The notes under the pieces: model-generated | What the model was told of the DNA's origin: nothing | What the model saw: only the letters and a program-made list of their open reading frames with translations | Databases searched by the model: none | Shown: positions 7,750-17,800 of the stretch, piece after piece | Layout of the letters: every line of letters begins with the position of its first letter | Position numbering within the stretch: position 1 is the stretch's first letter | Assembly: GCA_012728595.1 (NCBI GenBank) | Contig: JAAYEU010000035.1 | Span: forward strand, 1-41,952 | Source: Tissierellia bacterium | Lineage (GTDB): Bacteria > Bacillota > Clostridia > Tissierellales > Tepidimicrobiaceae | Direction: 5' to 3' | Length of the DNA: 41,952 nt | Translations under genes and position numbers: made by a program

Positions 7750-7776
7750 TATAGCACCTTTAATATGGCATTTCAA
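7748..7776 (-). promoter_or_regulatory. Promoter of the marR-ABC operon
   Basis: Minus strand TTGAAA (7776-7771), a 17-nt spacer, then a perfect TATAAT (7753-7748). It lies about 46 bp upstream of the MarR ATG. Confidence 0.75.
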
Positions 7777-7796
7777 GCCTTAAAATAAATACTGTA

Positions 7797-7825
7797 AAAT
7801 CCCTTCTAGTAGCTAGAAGGGATTT
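7797..7825 (-). terminator. Terminator of the nagZ-addBA operon
   Basis: AAATCCCTTCTAG and CTAGAAGGGATTT form a perfect 13-bp stem around a 3-nt loop, with a short T-run on the minus strand. The stop codon of the 630-aa membrane protein lies within the stem. Confidence 0.8.
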
Positions 7826-9698
7826 CTTCATAATGGATTATGAAGGATATTAAATAGTAAATCATATATATGAAGGTAATATTGCCAGTATCGTTTAGTA
7901 TAAAAGCAATAATACTTGTAATGAGTATTATGTAGGCCTCATCCTTGACCTTCCTAAGCTTAGGTAATAAAATTCTAAGGGCCACAAGCTGTGAGATTAT
8001 TACTATACTAAAAGGGGGTAAAATGGTCAACTTAATCAGTTCCTTAGCCTTTACAACCAGCATATCTATAAATTCTCTTACCCCATAAGTCCTTATTCTA
8101 ATAAAGAAATTTATTGCGTGGCTCTTTTCATAGCTAAGATAGTCAAAATACATATTTATACTAAATAGTATGATGGCAGCTATTATAAAAGTAGCCACCC
8201 TTTTTGCATTCCACTTTTCCCTAAACACATTGAAATATAAGGCTATTAAAAATAGGGCTGATGCAGCTATAAATCCCCCCGTATTTGCACCATAATCGGC
8301 AGACAGGACTATTATATTTATAAATAAGAATATAAAGGGGATTAAATCCCTTATAGGCTTTTTCTTGATAAGTTCCATAATAAAACGGCTGCTTATGACG
8401 GAAGTTACCAATAGGACTCCCATTATGCCATTGTTAAAGCCATAGTATCTAGCCCCATAAAAGAGGTTGTTAAATCCTATGTAAGAGTTATAGAGTATTT
8501 CAGGATTAAAAAAGCCTCCATAAAGGATTAGCCCATAGCTTAGGGTAGCGAATAGCCCTATGGTATTTATGCCCTTTTCCGTTACAAATATGGTGATTAT
8601 ATAGGATACAAGTAGATTTATTACAAGATAGAGAACAATATTTATATGGAAGTTGGATAAACCCATTAGAAGTCCAATAAATAGATTTATGATGGCAAAA
8701 TTGGAAGGTAATTTTATGCTGTCAAGCTTATCCTTCCTGCCCTTATATAGACAATAGGCTATGTAAAACTGTACAGCATATATAAGGCCATGGAATAGAT
8801 AGGCCAGTAATATTAGATTGAGGCTTTTATTAAATAGACCCTTAACATATTCCACATTGTCCTTTTCCCTTATTATTTCTATCCTATTGCCTATTATGGA
8901 ACTGTCTTCCCTCCCATAGATGGATAGGACTTCTCCGTATATATCTTCCAAACTTATAAAGCCATTCCTCTTGGTAGACAGGCTAGTTATTATCCCATTA
9001 TTCCTTCCACTTATATAGGTAATAGGGACTAGAGTCCTATTAATTACATACTTAATGCTTTCAGGTACATTCTGTGGAAGCATTAAAATATTAAAATCCT
9101 TATATTCTTCTATTAAATCCTGTAGAAGCTCTATTCTTTCATTTTTTCCTTCCACTTGGAAGGATAATATTAATAGATTGGAGTTAGAAAGATTGCTATC
9201 AAGCTTTTCAAAGAGCCATTCCCTATCGTATACTATTTCTATTTCTCCACTTTTTATATGGCCAGTTTTGTCTGCAGCTATTAGGGCAGAGGAATTATCT
9301 CCTATATAAGATATTCCTATGTCCTTTAGCCTTTCTCCTAATAGACAATCCTCTACTTGGTCCACCAGAGTATTTAAATTATCCAACATGTCCTGAAAGC
9401 CAGATATGGCGATGGAACCATCTGGGGCTTTTTCTAGACCCTTATAGTATTTTTCATCTAGCCCTACCTTTCTACCAAGGGCTATTGAAAAAAAGAGGCT
9501 TTCATCCCCTTGCGGCCTTCTGGTTTTTATATTAACAAAACCAGCCCCAAAATCGATTCCATCAGTAATTTCTTCCATCATGTTAAAATCCAATTGGTCT
9601 AACAATACTAAAATTGTCTTTTCCCCTTGGGCAACAGAGCTATTGCTAAATAAGAATATGAAAATTATAGCCATAATTATTACATTATATCTTTTCAT
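7806..9698 (-). CDS. Large membrane protein: signal peptide, extracytoplasmic domain and C-terminal multi-span region; function unknown
   Basis: 630 aa. A signal peptide ends near VAQG (about residue 24). Residues about 28-290 form a soluble extracytoplasmic domain beginning TILVLLDQLDF, which recalls the first strand of alkaline-phosphatase-fold enzymes, but I cannot trace the full metal-binding set. About ten hydrophobic helices follow (about 295-625) with conserved-looking polar motifs between them: GARYYGFNNGIMGV, SADYGANTGGF and AFILNDTGN. My recollection is that other Firmicutes have membrane proteins with similar motifs and no assigned role. It is last in a long operon, 10 nt after a small membrane protein. 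An envelope enzyme or transporter is a guess. RBS AAGGG precedes the ATG. Confidence 0.8.
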   Translation of the reverse strand: MKRYNVIIMAIIFIFLFSNSSVAQGEKTILVLLDQLDFNMMEEITDGIDFGAGFVNIKTRRPQGDESLFFSIALGRKVGLDEKYYKGLEKAPDGSIAISGFQDMLDNLNTLVDQVEDCLLGERLKDIGISYIGDNSSALIAADKTGHIKSGEIEIVYDREWLFEKLDSNLSNSNLLILSFQVEGKNERIELLQDLIEEYKDFNILMLPQNVPESIKYVINRTLVPITYISGRNNGIITSLSTKRNGFISLEDIYGEVLSIYGREDSSIIGNRIEIIREKDNVEYVKGLFNKSLNLILLAYLFHGLIYAVQFYIAYCLYKGRKDKLDSIKLPSNFAIINLFIGLLMGLSNFHINIVLYLVINLLVSYIITIFVTEKGINTIGLFATLSYGLILYGGFFNPEILYNSYIGFNNLFYGARYYGFNNGIMGVLLVTSVISSRFIMELIKKKPIRDLIPFIFLFINIIVLSADYGANTGGFIAASALFLIALYFNVFREKWNAKRVATFIIAAIILFSINMYFDYLSYEKSHAINFFIRIRTYGVREFIDMLVVKAKELIKLTILPPFSIVIISQLVALRILLPKLRKVKDEAYIILITSIIAFILNDTGNITFIYMIYYLISFIIHYEEIPSSY

Positions 9699-9708
9699 AT
9701 CTTCACCC

Positions 9709-9915
9709 TTAAAAAATGATATAGTTTATAATACTAAATATCCCCAATGTTATGGAAAAAACGCCTAGTAATACCTTATATCTGAAAAAAGGAGTATCTT
9801 TATCCATTGGTTTTTCTACTATATTCCTTCCACTTTCTACTTTCACTATTATATATCTTTCGCTTAATATCAAATACAAGCCTAATATCAAGAATAATAT
9901 AGCTGTTACTAACAT
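9709..9915 (-). CDS. Small two-span membrane protein, function unknown
   Basis: 68 aa with a hydrophobic helix at each end (about 2-18 and 48-67) and a short charged, probably cytoplasmic, middle (KVESGRNIVEKPMDKDTPFFRYK). It fits tightly between the Xre-TPR gene (13 nt) and the 630-aa membrane protein (10 nt), with a weak GAGG-type RBS before the ATG. Its size and position suggest a partner of the larger membrane protein, but no family is recognised. Confidence 0.65.
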   Translation of the reverse strand: MLVTAILFLILGLYLILSERYIIVKVESGRNIVEKPMDKDTPFFRYKVLLGVFSITLGIFSIINYIIF

Positions 9916-9928
9916 TTCATCGCCTCAT

Positions 9929-10666
9929 TTATATGATATTTGAAATTTTCTTTTCCAATTCCAATACCCTTTCATCCTTAAATATGATTTTGTCTATAAG
10001 TCCTTTGGCAACTTCATATTGTTCCTTTTTGTAGTAGCAAAGGGCCTTAAAATAGAGCATGTTGTCCTCATTGCCATATTTACTTGCCAAGTTGAAGTAT
10101 ACAATTGCCATATGGTAGTTTTGGTCCATGAAATAGGATTTACCTATGGCTACATAAGAATTATATACGCCTTTATTATCTCCTTCCTTGAAATAATATA
10201 GAAGGCTTTTTTGCAAATGGGTTATGGCACAGAAGTACAGACCATTCTTATAAAGGACCTTTCCTTTTAATTTCAGAGATTTTGCCAATAGATCTGTAAA
10301 GGCATACTTTTCTGCTAAATATATTGCCTTATATAATTCCCTATACTTATTATATTTATTTAGCTTATTGTTATTAGAAACCCTCTCAAGGCTCTTATCA
10401 CACAGTTCCTTGGCAATATCCCTTTCAGTCTTTATAAAATATGATGGTGTAATATTGATATCTATATTCTTTTCCTTTGCCTTATTATTGATTGTATCAG
10501 CCAGGTAGGTTGCATTTATCATACTTATAGGCCTTTTCCCATTTTCAAACATGGAGATATAATTTTTCGATATGTTGTTGCTGGCCAGTTCTGCTTGAGT
10601 TAGTCCCAGTTTTTTTCTTAACTTCCTTAGCCGTTGCCCTGGGCTTAATATCTTTAATTCTTCCAT
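9929..10666 (-). CDS. Xre-family HTH regulator with C-terminal TPR repeats
   Basis: 245 aa from the ATG at 10666, chosen because AGGAGG sits 6 nt upstream; an in-frame start nine codons earlier has no RBS. Residues about 8-60 form a Cro/C1-type HTH (GQRLRKLRKKLGLTQAELASNNISKNYISMFENGKRPIS). The remainder is helical with TPR-like repeats (AITHLQKSLLYYFKEGDNKGVYNSYVAIGKSYFMDQNYHMAIVYFNLASKYG in shape: paired helices with small residues at TPR positions). HTH-TPR proteins of Firmicutes often respond to peptides or partner proteins (PlcR/Rgg/Rap-like logic), but no close assignment is possible. Targets unknown; it may control the two membrane protein genes behind it. Confidence 0.85.
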   Translation of the reverse strand: MEELKILSPGQRLRKLRKKLGLTQAELASNNISKNYISMFENGKRPISMINATYLADTINNKAKEKNIDINITPSYFIKTERDIAKELCDKSLERVSNNNKLNKYNKYRELYKAIYLAEKYAFTDLLAKSLKLKGKVLYKNGLYFCAITHLQKSLLYYFKEGDNKGVYNSYVAIGKSYFMDQNYHMAIVYFNLASKYGNEDNMLYFKALCYYKKEQYEVAKGLIDKIIFKDERVLELEKKISNII

Positions 10667-10698
10667 GTTTATCCTCCTACTTCTAATCAACAATTTCT

Positions 10699-11523
10699 TT
10701 AATCTAACCTATCGTAAACCCAGTTTATTATATCCAGTAAAATTTTATCCTTTTCTTCTTCATTCAATATCTCGTGATAAATATCGTCATAGATTTTAAT
10801 CTCCTTATCCATGGACTTAATATTGTTATAGAGGAAGATAGATGCTTCCCTTGGAACGATTTTATCTTTTTCTCCATGAAGGATTAAGCAAGGATAAGCA
10901 TATTTAGAAATATTTTTGCCTATCCAGCTTGTGCCCTTGACTAGGAATTCAACATAGAACTTCAATGTTGCCTCCTTTAAAACTAAGGGGTCCTTTTCAT
11001 AATCATCTACCACTTTAGCTACACTGCAAATATCTTTAGAAACAGGGTTTTTGATTTTTAACTTAGGTAATATTAAACTCAAGAAGTTACAAATATCCCC
11101 CTTTATACCCTCTAGCTGAGGAGTTCTCCTTACAGCTGCTCCAGAGAAAATCTGCCCCCTTAGTTTGTTTGGATATTTTAATCCATATAAGCATGTAATA
11201 AAGCCTCCCATGCTGTGGCCTAACATGAATAAGGGCAGATGGGAGTGCTCTTCACTTGCAAGATTAACCATTACATCTGCATCTTCGGCAAATTCCATAA
11301 AGTCATCTATGTGCCCCTTTGGACTTTCCGTCCTTCCATGTCCTCTTAGGTCGTATCTATAGACTCCAATTTTAGCCTCATTCAATTTCTCTGTCACATA
11401 GTCATACCTATTTAGATGTTCTGCAAAACCATGATTGATAATTATATTTGCTTTTACATCCTTTGGTATATCCTTTCTAATATAGAGTTTAGTGTTATCC
11501 TTGCTGTAGATATAAGTTTCCAT
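10699..11523 (-). CDS. Alpha/beta hydrolase, monoacylglycerol lipase/lysophospholipase type (Hydrolase_4)
   Basis: 274 aa. The family pattern is complete: oxyanion-hole region INHGFAEHLNRY, YDLRGHGRTESPKG, nucleophile elbow GHSMGG, acid LILHGEKDKIVP and catalytic His in YHEILNE. There is no signal peptide, so it is cytoplasmic. This family hydrolyses monoacylglycerols, lysophospholipids or related esters; the real substrate is unknown. It sits 12 nt after addA and 32 nt before the Xre gene in the same orientation. RBS GGGGG lies upstream of the ATG. Confidence 0.9.
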   Translation of the reverse strand: METYIYSKDNTKLYIRKDIPKDVKANIIINHGFAEHLNRYDYVTEKLNEAKIGVYRYDLRGHGRTESPKGHIDDFMEFAEDADVMVNLASEEHSHLPLFMLGHSMGGFITCLYGLKYPNKLRGQIFSGAAVRRTPQLEGIKGDICNFLSLILPKLKIKNPVSKDICSVAKVVDDYEKDPLVLKEATLKFYVEFLVKGTSWIGKNISKYAYPCLILHGEKDKIVPREASIFLYNNIKSMDKEIKIYDDIYHEILNEEEKDKILLDIINWVYDRLD

Positions 11524-11535
11524 TCCAATATCCCC

Positions 11536-14500
11536 CTAATTCATATTACATAGTTTTTTATACCTACAATATATCTGGCAATCTTTAGCCATTTCGTACT
11601 CTTCTATAGCATCCTTTGAGTTTATAAATCTTATAAATTCTACCAAATCCCTATAATTTTTTTGTAAACTGCCTTCATCGGTAGGGATTTCAACCATTTC
11701 TCCCGTCTCTAAAAAGAGAATGGCTGCCCTTTTTATTTCCATATTGGTAATTCTCTTGAAGGCATTGGCATAAAGTTGTAGTTGCGGTTCATAGACTTTA
11801 ACCAATTGGGATAGATTTTTAACCCTATTGGTTTTAAAGTCTAAGATTTCAGCCTTCCCATCTTTGATATTTATTCTATCTATTATACCATTTAGATAAA
11901 CATCCTCTACCTTCAAATAAAATTCCTTTTCGGAATAAATATGGTCGTAATCCTCGTCATAATATTTCAGATAATTTTCCATATATATTTTAAGTTCTTT
12001 CCCTATTCCCTCATTATAGTCTAATCCAAAGGAGTGAACTACCCTTTTCATTAGCTCTTCTGCTTCCATGCCCATTTTATAATACTGGCAAAACTTATGC
12101 ATTATATCCCCTTTTAAGGTGGGCTCCAAAATAGAACCTTCTCCCCCTTGATGGCTAGATTCTAATTCTAATGGAAGCCTACTATAATAACTTAGGAAAA
12201 ACCTTCTCCTGCACTGTTTAAAGTCAATATATTGGGATGGGCTTATCCTGGTAAAAGCCCTCTTATTATATCCTTCTAGACTTGCTATCAATGGGAAATC
12301 CTTATGCCTGGAGGAGTCAAGCTTAATCCCTCTTCCCAGCCCCTTTATAGTTTGCCTGCTAGAGGGCTGCTTTTTTACACTATCTATTAGGGTTATCCTA
12401 TCATAATCTAATAGGTCTTTAATCATCTTCTTAAATCCACTATCCTTGCCCTGATTCCCGATTATCAACCTTTTTTGTGCCCTGGTCATGGCTACATATA
12501 ATAATCGCTTGTACTCCTCATCTTCTAAAAGTTTCCTATTCCCTTTTATTTTATCATAAAAAGGGGAGACTTTATCATATTTAAAAGCAATTCCCCTATC
12601 TTTATCCAATAAAATATAGGGTCTGTTGTAATTAAAAGCTCTGGCCATCTGTGGAATTATGACTACTGGAAATTGTAATCCCTTGGATTTATGGATGGTC
12701 ATAAGCTTAACTACATCTGCATCTTCTGAATAGATCTTGGCTTGGGATTCATCGGAATCCTTTATCCTTTCGATATAATCTATAAAATCTTCCAATGACC
12801 CTGAGCTATTTCTGTCGAAGTCGAGGGCTAGGCTTAAGAACTTATATACATTGGAAACCAATTGCCTTCCTGAAGGGTATAGCATAAGGCTTTCTAGGTA
12901 ATGGGTAGAATCAATTAACTCCTCTAACAGATGATTTATTCCATAAAGGTCCTTCTTTATCATAAGCTTATGAATCAATGCTCTTGCCTTGTCAAGCTTC
13001 TTTCTTTCCACTTCATCTATATATTCTATATCCTTATCCATGGTATCTAATAAAGAGCCTTGTCTGTACCTTAAAAGCCAATAAAGGGTTTTATCCGAGA
13101 CCCCAACCATGGGGCTTCTTAAAAAACCTATAGTTGAAATGGTATCAAATCTATTGCTGATAGCCTTTAATCCATTGATTAAATCTACAACCTCCTGCCT
13201 ATGATAAAATCCCTTGCCTCCAGCATTATAATAGGGTATGCCATACTCAACTAGGCTGTCTTCATATATATAGTCTAAAGTTGTAGCCCTAAAAAGAAGG
13301 GCAAAATCTCCATACTTAAATTCACCCGCATCCACCAATTCCTTTATTCTACTAGCAATTAACCGGCTTTCATAAAAGGCATTATACTCTGTTGCATCAA
13401 CATTGGCAGGTGGCTTTAAATCCTCTTTTTCTAAAATCTCTACATCTATCTGATTGCTGGATTTATGGTAACTTTTTAAGCCTATATAGCTTTCCTCCAT
13501 CAACTTATGGAATAAGGAGTTTACAAAGTCCAATATGGTATCTACAGTTCTAAAGTTTATATCCAGCTTTATGGGTTCTACACTGGAATATTCTTTAATA
13601 TCCTCCATTACATCATAAAAAACCTCTAAATCCGCCCCTCTAAAACCATATATGGACTGCTTTGGGTCTCCTACTATGAATAGGTTGTTCCTATCTAAGG
13701 TATTTTTTTTAGAACAGAGCTTATAAAATATCTTTTTCTGCAATTCATTAGTATCTTGGAATTCATCTATCATGAAATATCTAAACTTTTTCTGATATTT
13801 TTCCCTGATACCTTCATCCTCTAATAATTGTAGAGCCAATAGCTGTAAATCGTCATAATCAAGGCTTCCAAGCTTATCCTTTTCTTCCCTGTACCTACTG
13901 TCTATTTCCAGTAATAGTTTAAAAATCCCTTGGTAAGCCCATAGATTTTCCTTCTCCTTTATAAAGAGACCCCTTAAGATAGCCTCCTTTAGGCTTTCTA
14001 TCCTTTCTGCTTCCTTTGAATTAGTCCCTATATTTTCATATAGATATTCTAATATATTGGCTAAATCCTTCCTTTCATACTTTCCTTCATAGAAAGCTAT
14101 CCAAATCGGATGGGTCTTAAGCTTATAGATTTTAGCATTCTTCCTAGCCTTATCCATCAGATACAGGAAACTATCCTTGATAAATTGTAAATCCTCCTCA
14201 TCTATTTGGATATTGGAAATATAAGATAGGGTCATATCCCTTACCCTTTCAATGGAATAGCCTACGGTCCTTATCTTATGATAGATGGACTTTAATTCCT
14301 CAGCCACTTTATCTAGATGGTCCCTTTTAAATAGCTTAACTAGCTTATATATGTCTTCATCCTCTTCTATAAATTCTAGTAGGACTTCTAATATGGTCTC
14401 TTCTAGTAAAAGGTCTGCCTCCTCCTGTTCTAGCACGTTAAACATGGGATCAATTCCTAGGCTTAAGGGGTTCTCCCTTATTAGATTCCCGCAGAAGCTG

Positions 14501-14802
14501 TGGATGGTGGAGATATTGGCCTTCTCCATATCCCTATAGAATCTAATCCATTTTTCCCCTTGAGGAAATCTTTTCTTTATTTCCTCCCTTATCCTTTCCT
14601 TCATCTCCTGGGTAGCCTTTTTGGTAAAGGTTATGGCTACTATGGATTCGACCTCCTTGTTCTCCTCTAATTCCCCATGTTCAAGTATATGGACATATCT
14701 TTCAGTAAGGACCTTAGTTTTCCCTGTACCTGCACCTGCATTCACTGCTAGATTTCTATCTATGGTAGTAATGGCTAGCTTTTGTTCTTTGGTCTTGTCC
14801 AT
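11536..14802 (-). CDS. addA: AddA: ATP-dependent helicase/nuclease subunit A
   Basis: About 1088 aa, slightly shorter than B. subtilis AddA. UvrD/RecB-type helicase motifs: Walker A AGAGTGKTK, motif II DEFQDTN, GDPKQSIYGFRGAD, LDINFRT, TIHKSKGLQFPVV and YVAMTRAQKR. The C-terminal PD-(D/E)XK nuclease has GDIMHKF, EILDFKTNR and QLQLYA. With AddB it resects double-strand breaks until Chi and loads RecA. The start is ATG at 14802 (7 nt from GGGAGG), with ATG 14805 as alternative; both overlap the addB TGA, so translation is coupled. Oddity: the nuclease carries cysteines in FKQCRRRFF and CQIYCRYKKLC near its end, the same pattern as the Fe-S cluster of AddB. Confidence 0.95.
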   Translation of the reverse strand: MDKTKEQKLAITTIDRNLAVNAGAGTGKTKVLTERYVHILEHGELEENKEVESIVAITFTKKATQEMKERIREEIKKRFPQGEKWIRFYRDMEKANISTIHSFCGNLIRENPLSLGIDPMFNVLEQEEADLLLEETILEVLLEFIEEDEDIYKLVKLFKRDHLDKVAEELKSIYHKIRTVGYSIERVRDMTLSYISNIQIDEEDLQFIKDSFLYLMDKARKNAKIYKLKTHPIWIAFYEGKYERKDLANILEYLYENIGTNSKEAERIESLKEAILRGLFIKEKENLWAYQGIFKLLLEIDSRYREEKDKLGSLDYDDLQLLALQLLEDEGIREKYQKKFRYFMIDEFQDTNELQKKIFYKLCSKKNTLDRNNLFIVGDPKQSIYGFRGADLEVFYDVMEDIKEYSSVEPIKLDINFRTVDTILDFVNSLFHKLMEESYIGLKSYHKSSNQIDVEILEKEDLKPPANVDATEYNAFYESRLIASRIKELVDAGEFKYGDFALLFRATTLDYIYEDSLVEYGIPYYNAGGKGFYHRQEVVDLINGLKAISNRFDTISTIGFLRSPMVGVSDKTLYWLLRYRQGSLLDTMDKDIEYIDEVERKKLDKARALIHKLMIKKDLYGINHLLEELIDSTHYLESLMLYPSGRQLVSNVYKFLSLALDFDRNSSGSLEDFIDYIERIKDSDESQAKIYSEDADVVKLMTIHKSKGLQFPVVIIPQMARAFNYNRPYILLDKDRGIAFKYDKVSPFYDKIKGNRKLLEDEEYKRLLYVAMTRAQKRLIIGNQGKDSGFKKMIKDLLDYDRITLIDSVKKQPSSRQTIKGLGRGIKLDSSRHKDFPLIASLEGYNKRAFTRISPSQYIDFKQCRRRFFLSYYSRLPLELESSHQGGEGSILEPTLKGDIMHKFCQYYKMGMEAEELMKRVVHSFGLDYNEGIGKELKIYMENYLKYYDEDYDHIYSEKEFYLKVEDVYLNGIIDRINIKDGKAEILDFKTNRVKNLSQLVKVYEPQLQLYANAFKRITNMEIKRAAILFLETGEMVEIPTDEGSLQKNYRDLVEFIRFINSKDAIEEYEMAKDCQIYCRYKKLCNMN

Positions 14803-17800
14803 CATTCTACCTCCCAAGTTTGCTTATATCTACAGATTTGCCTATATATACAATAGGAAGAACACTCTAGTGGATTGACTGAAAAGTTACCAGCAAGGAT
14901 AGATTCAATAAAGAACTTAATATGTTGCTTGGTGGTATTTAACAATTCCTCCAGCTCTTCTTCAGTTAGTGCCCCCCTGTTTGTCTTACTGATCAAATTC
15001 TTTTCATCTACATGACCAAGTTTTGCCTGGAATTCACCAGTAGAAATTATACCATAAAAGGCTGCTACCACCTGTCTTTCCTGTGACATTATATAGATGG
15101 GTAGCTGTAGGGACAGGCCAGCTTTCATATGGCCTATATCCCTTATATTGGAGCTAGAGTTTTTGTAATCTATTATTATATACTTATCTTCATCTACATA
15201 CTTGTCAATCCTATCTATAACGCCGGCAAAGGGTATTTTCATACCATCTATTTCTATTTGGAAGGGCTTTGTTCTTCCAAAGGATATTTCATAGCCTACT
15301 GGTACTATTTTCTTCTTCATCCTGCTGAGCCTATTTAAATCGGATTGTATGAATTCCAGTATTCTACTTGCATTGTTTTCTATTCTAAGCTGCCAGAGTT
15401 TAGAATCTAAATCTATGTTAAGCAAGTTCATATTATCCCTTATCTTACTGACTATAAAATCGTAGGTTTCTTCTGGATTAAAGTCCTTCTCCCCCATAAT
15501 ATGTGCCCTTATCTCCTCTTGGTAAGCATTGTAATATTCTTTTAACACCTGATGATTCACCTGTCCCCTATCCAAGGGAGTAAAATCTTGAAACTGCCTC
15601 TCCATCTCCTCCACATTTAAAAGATTGTTCAAGAGGAAGTAATAAGGACACCTTCCATAGGATTCTAAGTAGCTGATGGAATATACCTTCTTCTTATGGA
15701 TATTCCTTATATCCTCTGCTATATATTCATCCTCTATATTGCCGCTGTATTGGTTAAATTCCCTTTTATCCCTTTCTGCCTCACATTTAATCCTTTCATC
15801 TATTTCCAGTAGAATATCTTCCTCTATACAGCCGTAGATTGGAATTTGCTCCTCTTCATTAGAATTCAAAGTGTAAGTTTCCAATAAATACTGGTATAAT
15901 TCTCTCCTGGTGGTCAGCTGATCGGCCTCTTCCTTGATTATATAATCCATGTCTACTTCTATTAGATTAAGCTTTTCTTTAACATCCTTCCCATTAATGG
16001 AGTTTAAAAGCTCATCTAAAAAGATGGAGGGTATATCCTTTTCATCCTCCGTAGCATTTTCCGAATAGGATAGGTATAGTTTTTCCTTACAGCTGGCAAT
16101 GGCAGTTGAAAATAGGATTGCCTCCTTATCCAATTTTTCATAGTAGTTCTTTACATCCAATCCCATATCCTTTAATGTATGATAATTTTCCTCCCTAAAG
16201 AAAAAGTTTTCTTCCATTAGGTTAGGATAATTTCCCTGGGATAGGCCCGTTATAAAGACTATCCTATATTTTTTCCCCCGGGCCGTTACCGGAGTTAGGA
16301 TGTTTACTCCATTGAAATTGCCCAAAACCTCCACTATGCTTTCCTTCTCAAAATAGGATGATAATAGGTTTATATAGTCCTTATAGCTAATCTCATCCTG
16401 GATTATATGATAGAGCTTTGAAACCCTATTTAATATATCTCTCAATTTATTTAAAGCCGACATATCCCTATGGAAGAGTTGATAATCTTTAATTTGCTCA
16501 CAGATATTAAAGATTTTTTCTTCTATTTCATAGCCTTCCAAAAAATTCATAAGGATGGTAGTATAGTCCTTTATACTAGCCTTATGGGGGATCATATTAA
16601 ACTCCTCTTCTAGGCTAAGCAATAAGGCCTCTATTTCCGAATCATAGGGAGTAGGGTTAAAACTAAGGTCTTTTATCAGTTCTTCTATGGACTTGAAGGG
16701 TATCTTTCTTAGATGGTATTCTATGGCTTCCCTATCCTCTATATTTATTAGATTAAAGTAACTGCTCTTTATTCTATTTATGATGGATTCTTTGGTATTT
16801 TCTTTAAGCTGTAAAATATGTAACAATTCCCTTATCAGGGGAAGTTCAATCAGCTTTATCTCCTTATTTAAAGATGTTGGTATCCCTTCTTCCTTAAACA
16901 CTTGGAATAGCCTGTCCTTATAGTCGGCAGAATCTACCAATACTATTGCCATATCCTTTAAACTAATGCCCTCTAGCTTATGCCTCTTTATTAATTCGGC
17001 AATCTTTTTCAATTCTAGATGAGTATTGGCTGCCTTTATAAGATAGGTATTCGAATTAGGCTCTAATTTTTTGGTCCCCCCACTAAATATGTGGTTGGCC
17101 AACTCTTCATAATAGCTTAAGCCTCCCCTTTCCTCCTTTTCTACCCTATAACCTAGCTTTTCAAGTAAGCCTAGAGTTTCTATAAGGGTGTTAAAATTAT
17201 TCTTCCTATTAAAGGGCATATTGATAAATATTGGACAATTAGTCTTGCTTATCTCCTTCAACAGCTCCAGTTCCTGAGGCCTGAAATCGAAGAAGCCGTC
17301 TATTATTATATAGTCTAAACCGTTGAAAAAGCTATTGTCCTCCCTTAATAAGCTTAATGCTTTAAAGAAGCTTCCTTCCCTATCAATTAAATTGTGAAAA
17401 CTTAGCTGTCTTTCATATTCCTCATAGATTAAACCTATTTCGGTAAAGAAGGGCTCCTTTGGACAACTTTCGAAATAGTCTTCTACGCTTATTAAGGACC
17501 TCTTTATTTGGCCGATTATATAGATTAAGCTGGAGATGAAGCCCTTTTTGCTGGAAATACTCCTATAATAATTTAGTTTACCTTCTTCCATTAATCTATT
17601 GACTATTTGATAGAGTATAATTTCTTTGGCATTTGAATCAACTAGGGTATAAAACCTGTCTTCCAGCAGTCTATCAACTATGTCATCAAAGGTAAAAAGG
17701 TTAATGTCAAAGGCCCCTCCTACCTCTTCTATCATCCTTTGCCTATAATCCTCCAACAGAATTCCATTAGGCAGTATATAATAAAATCTATCTCCTCTAC

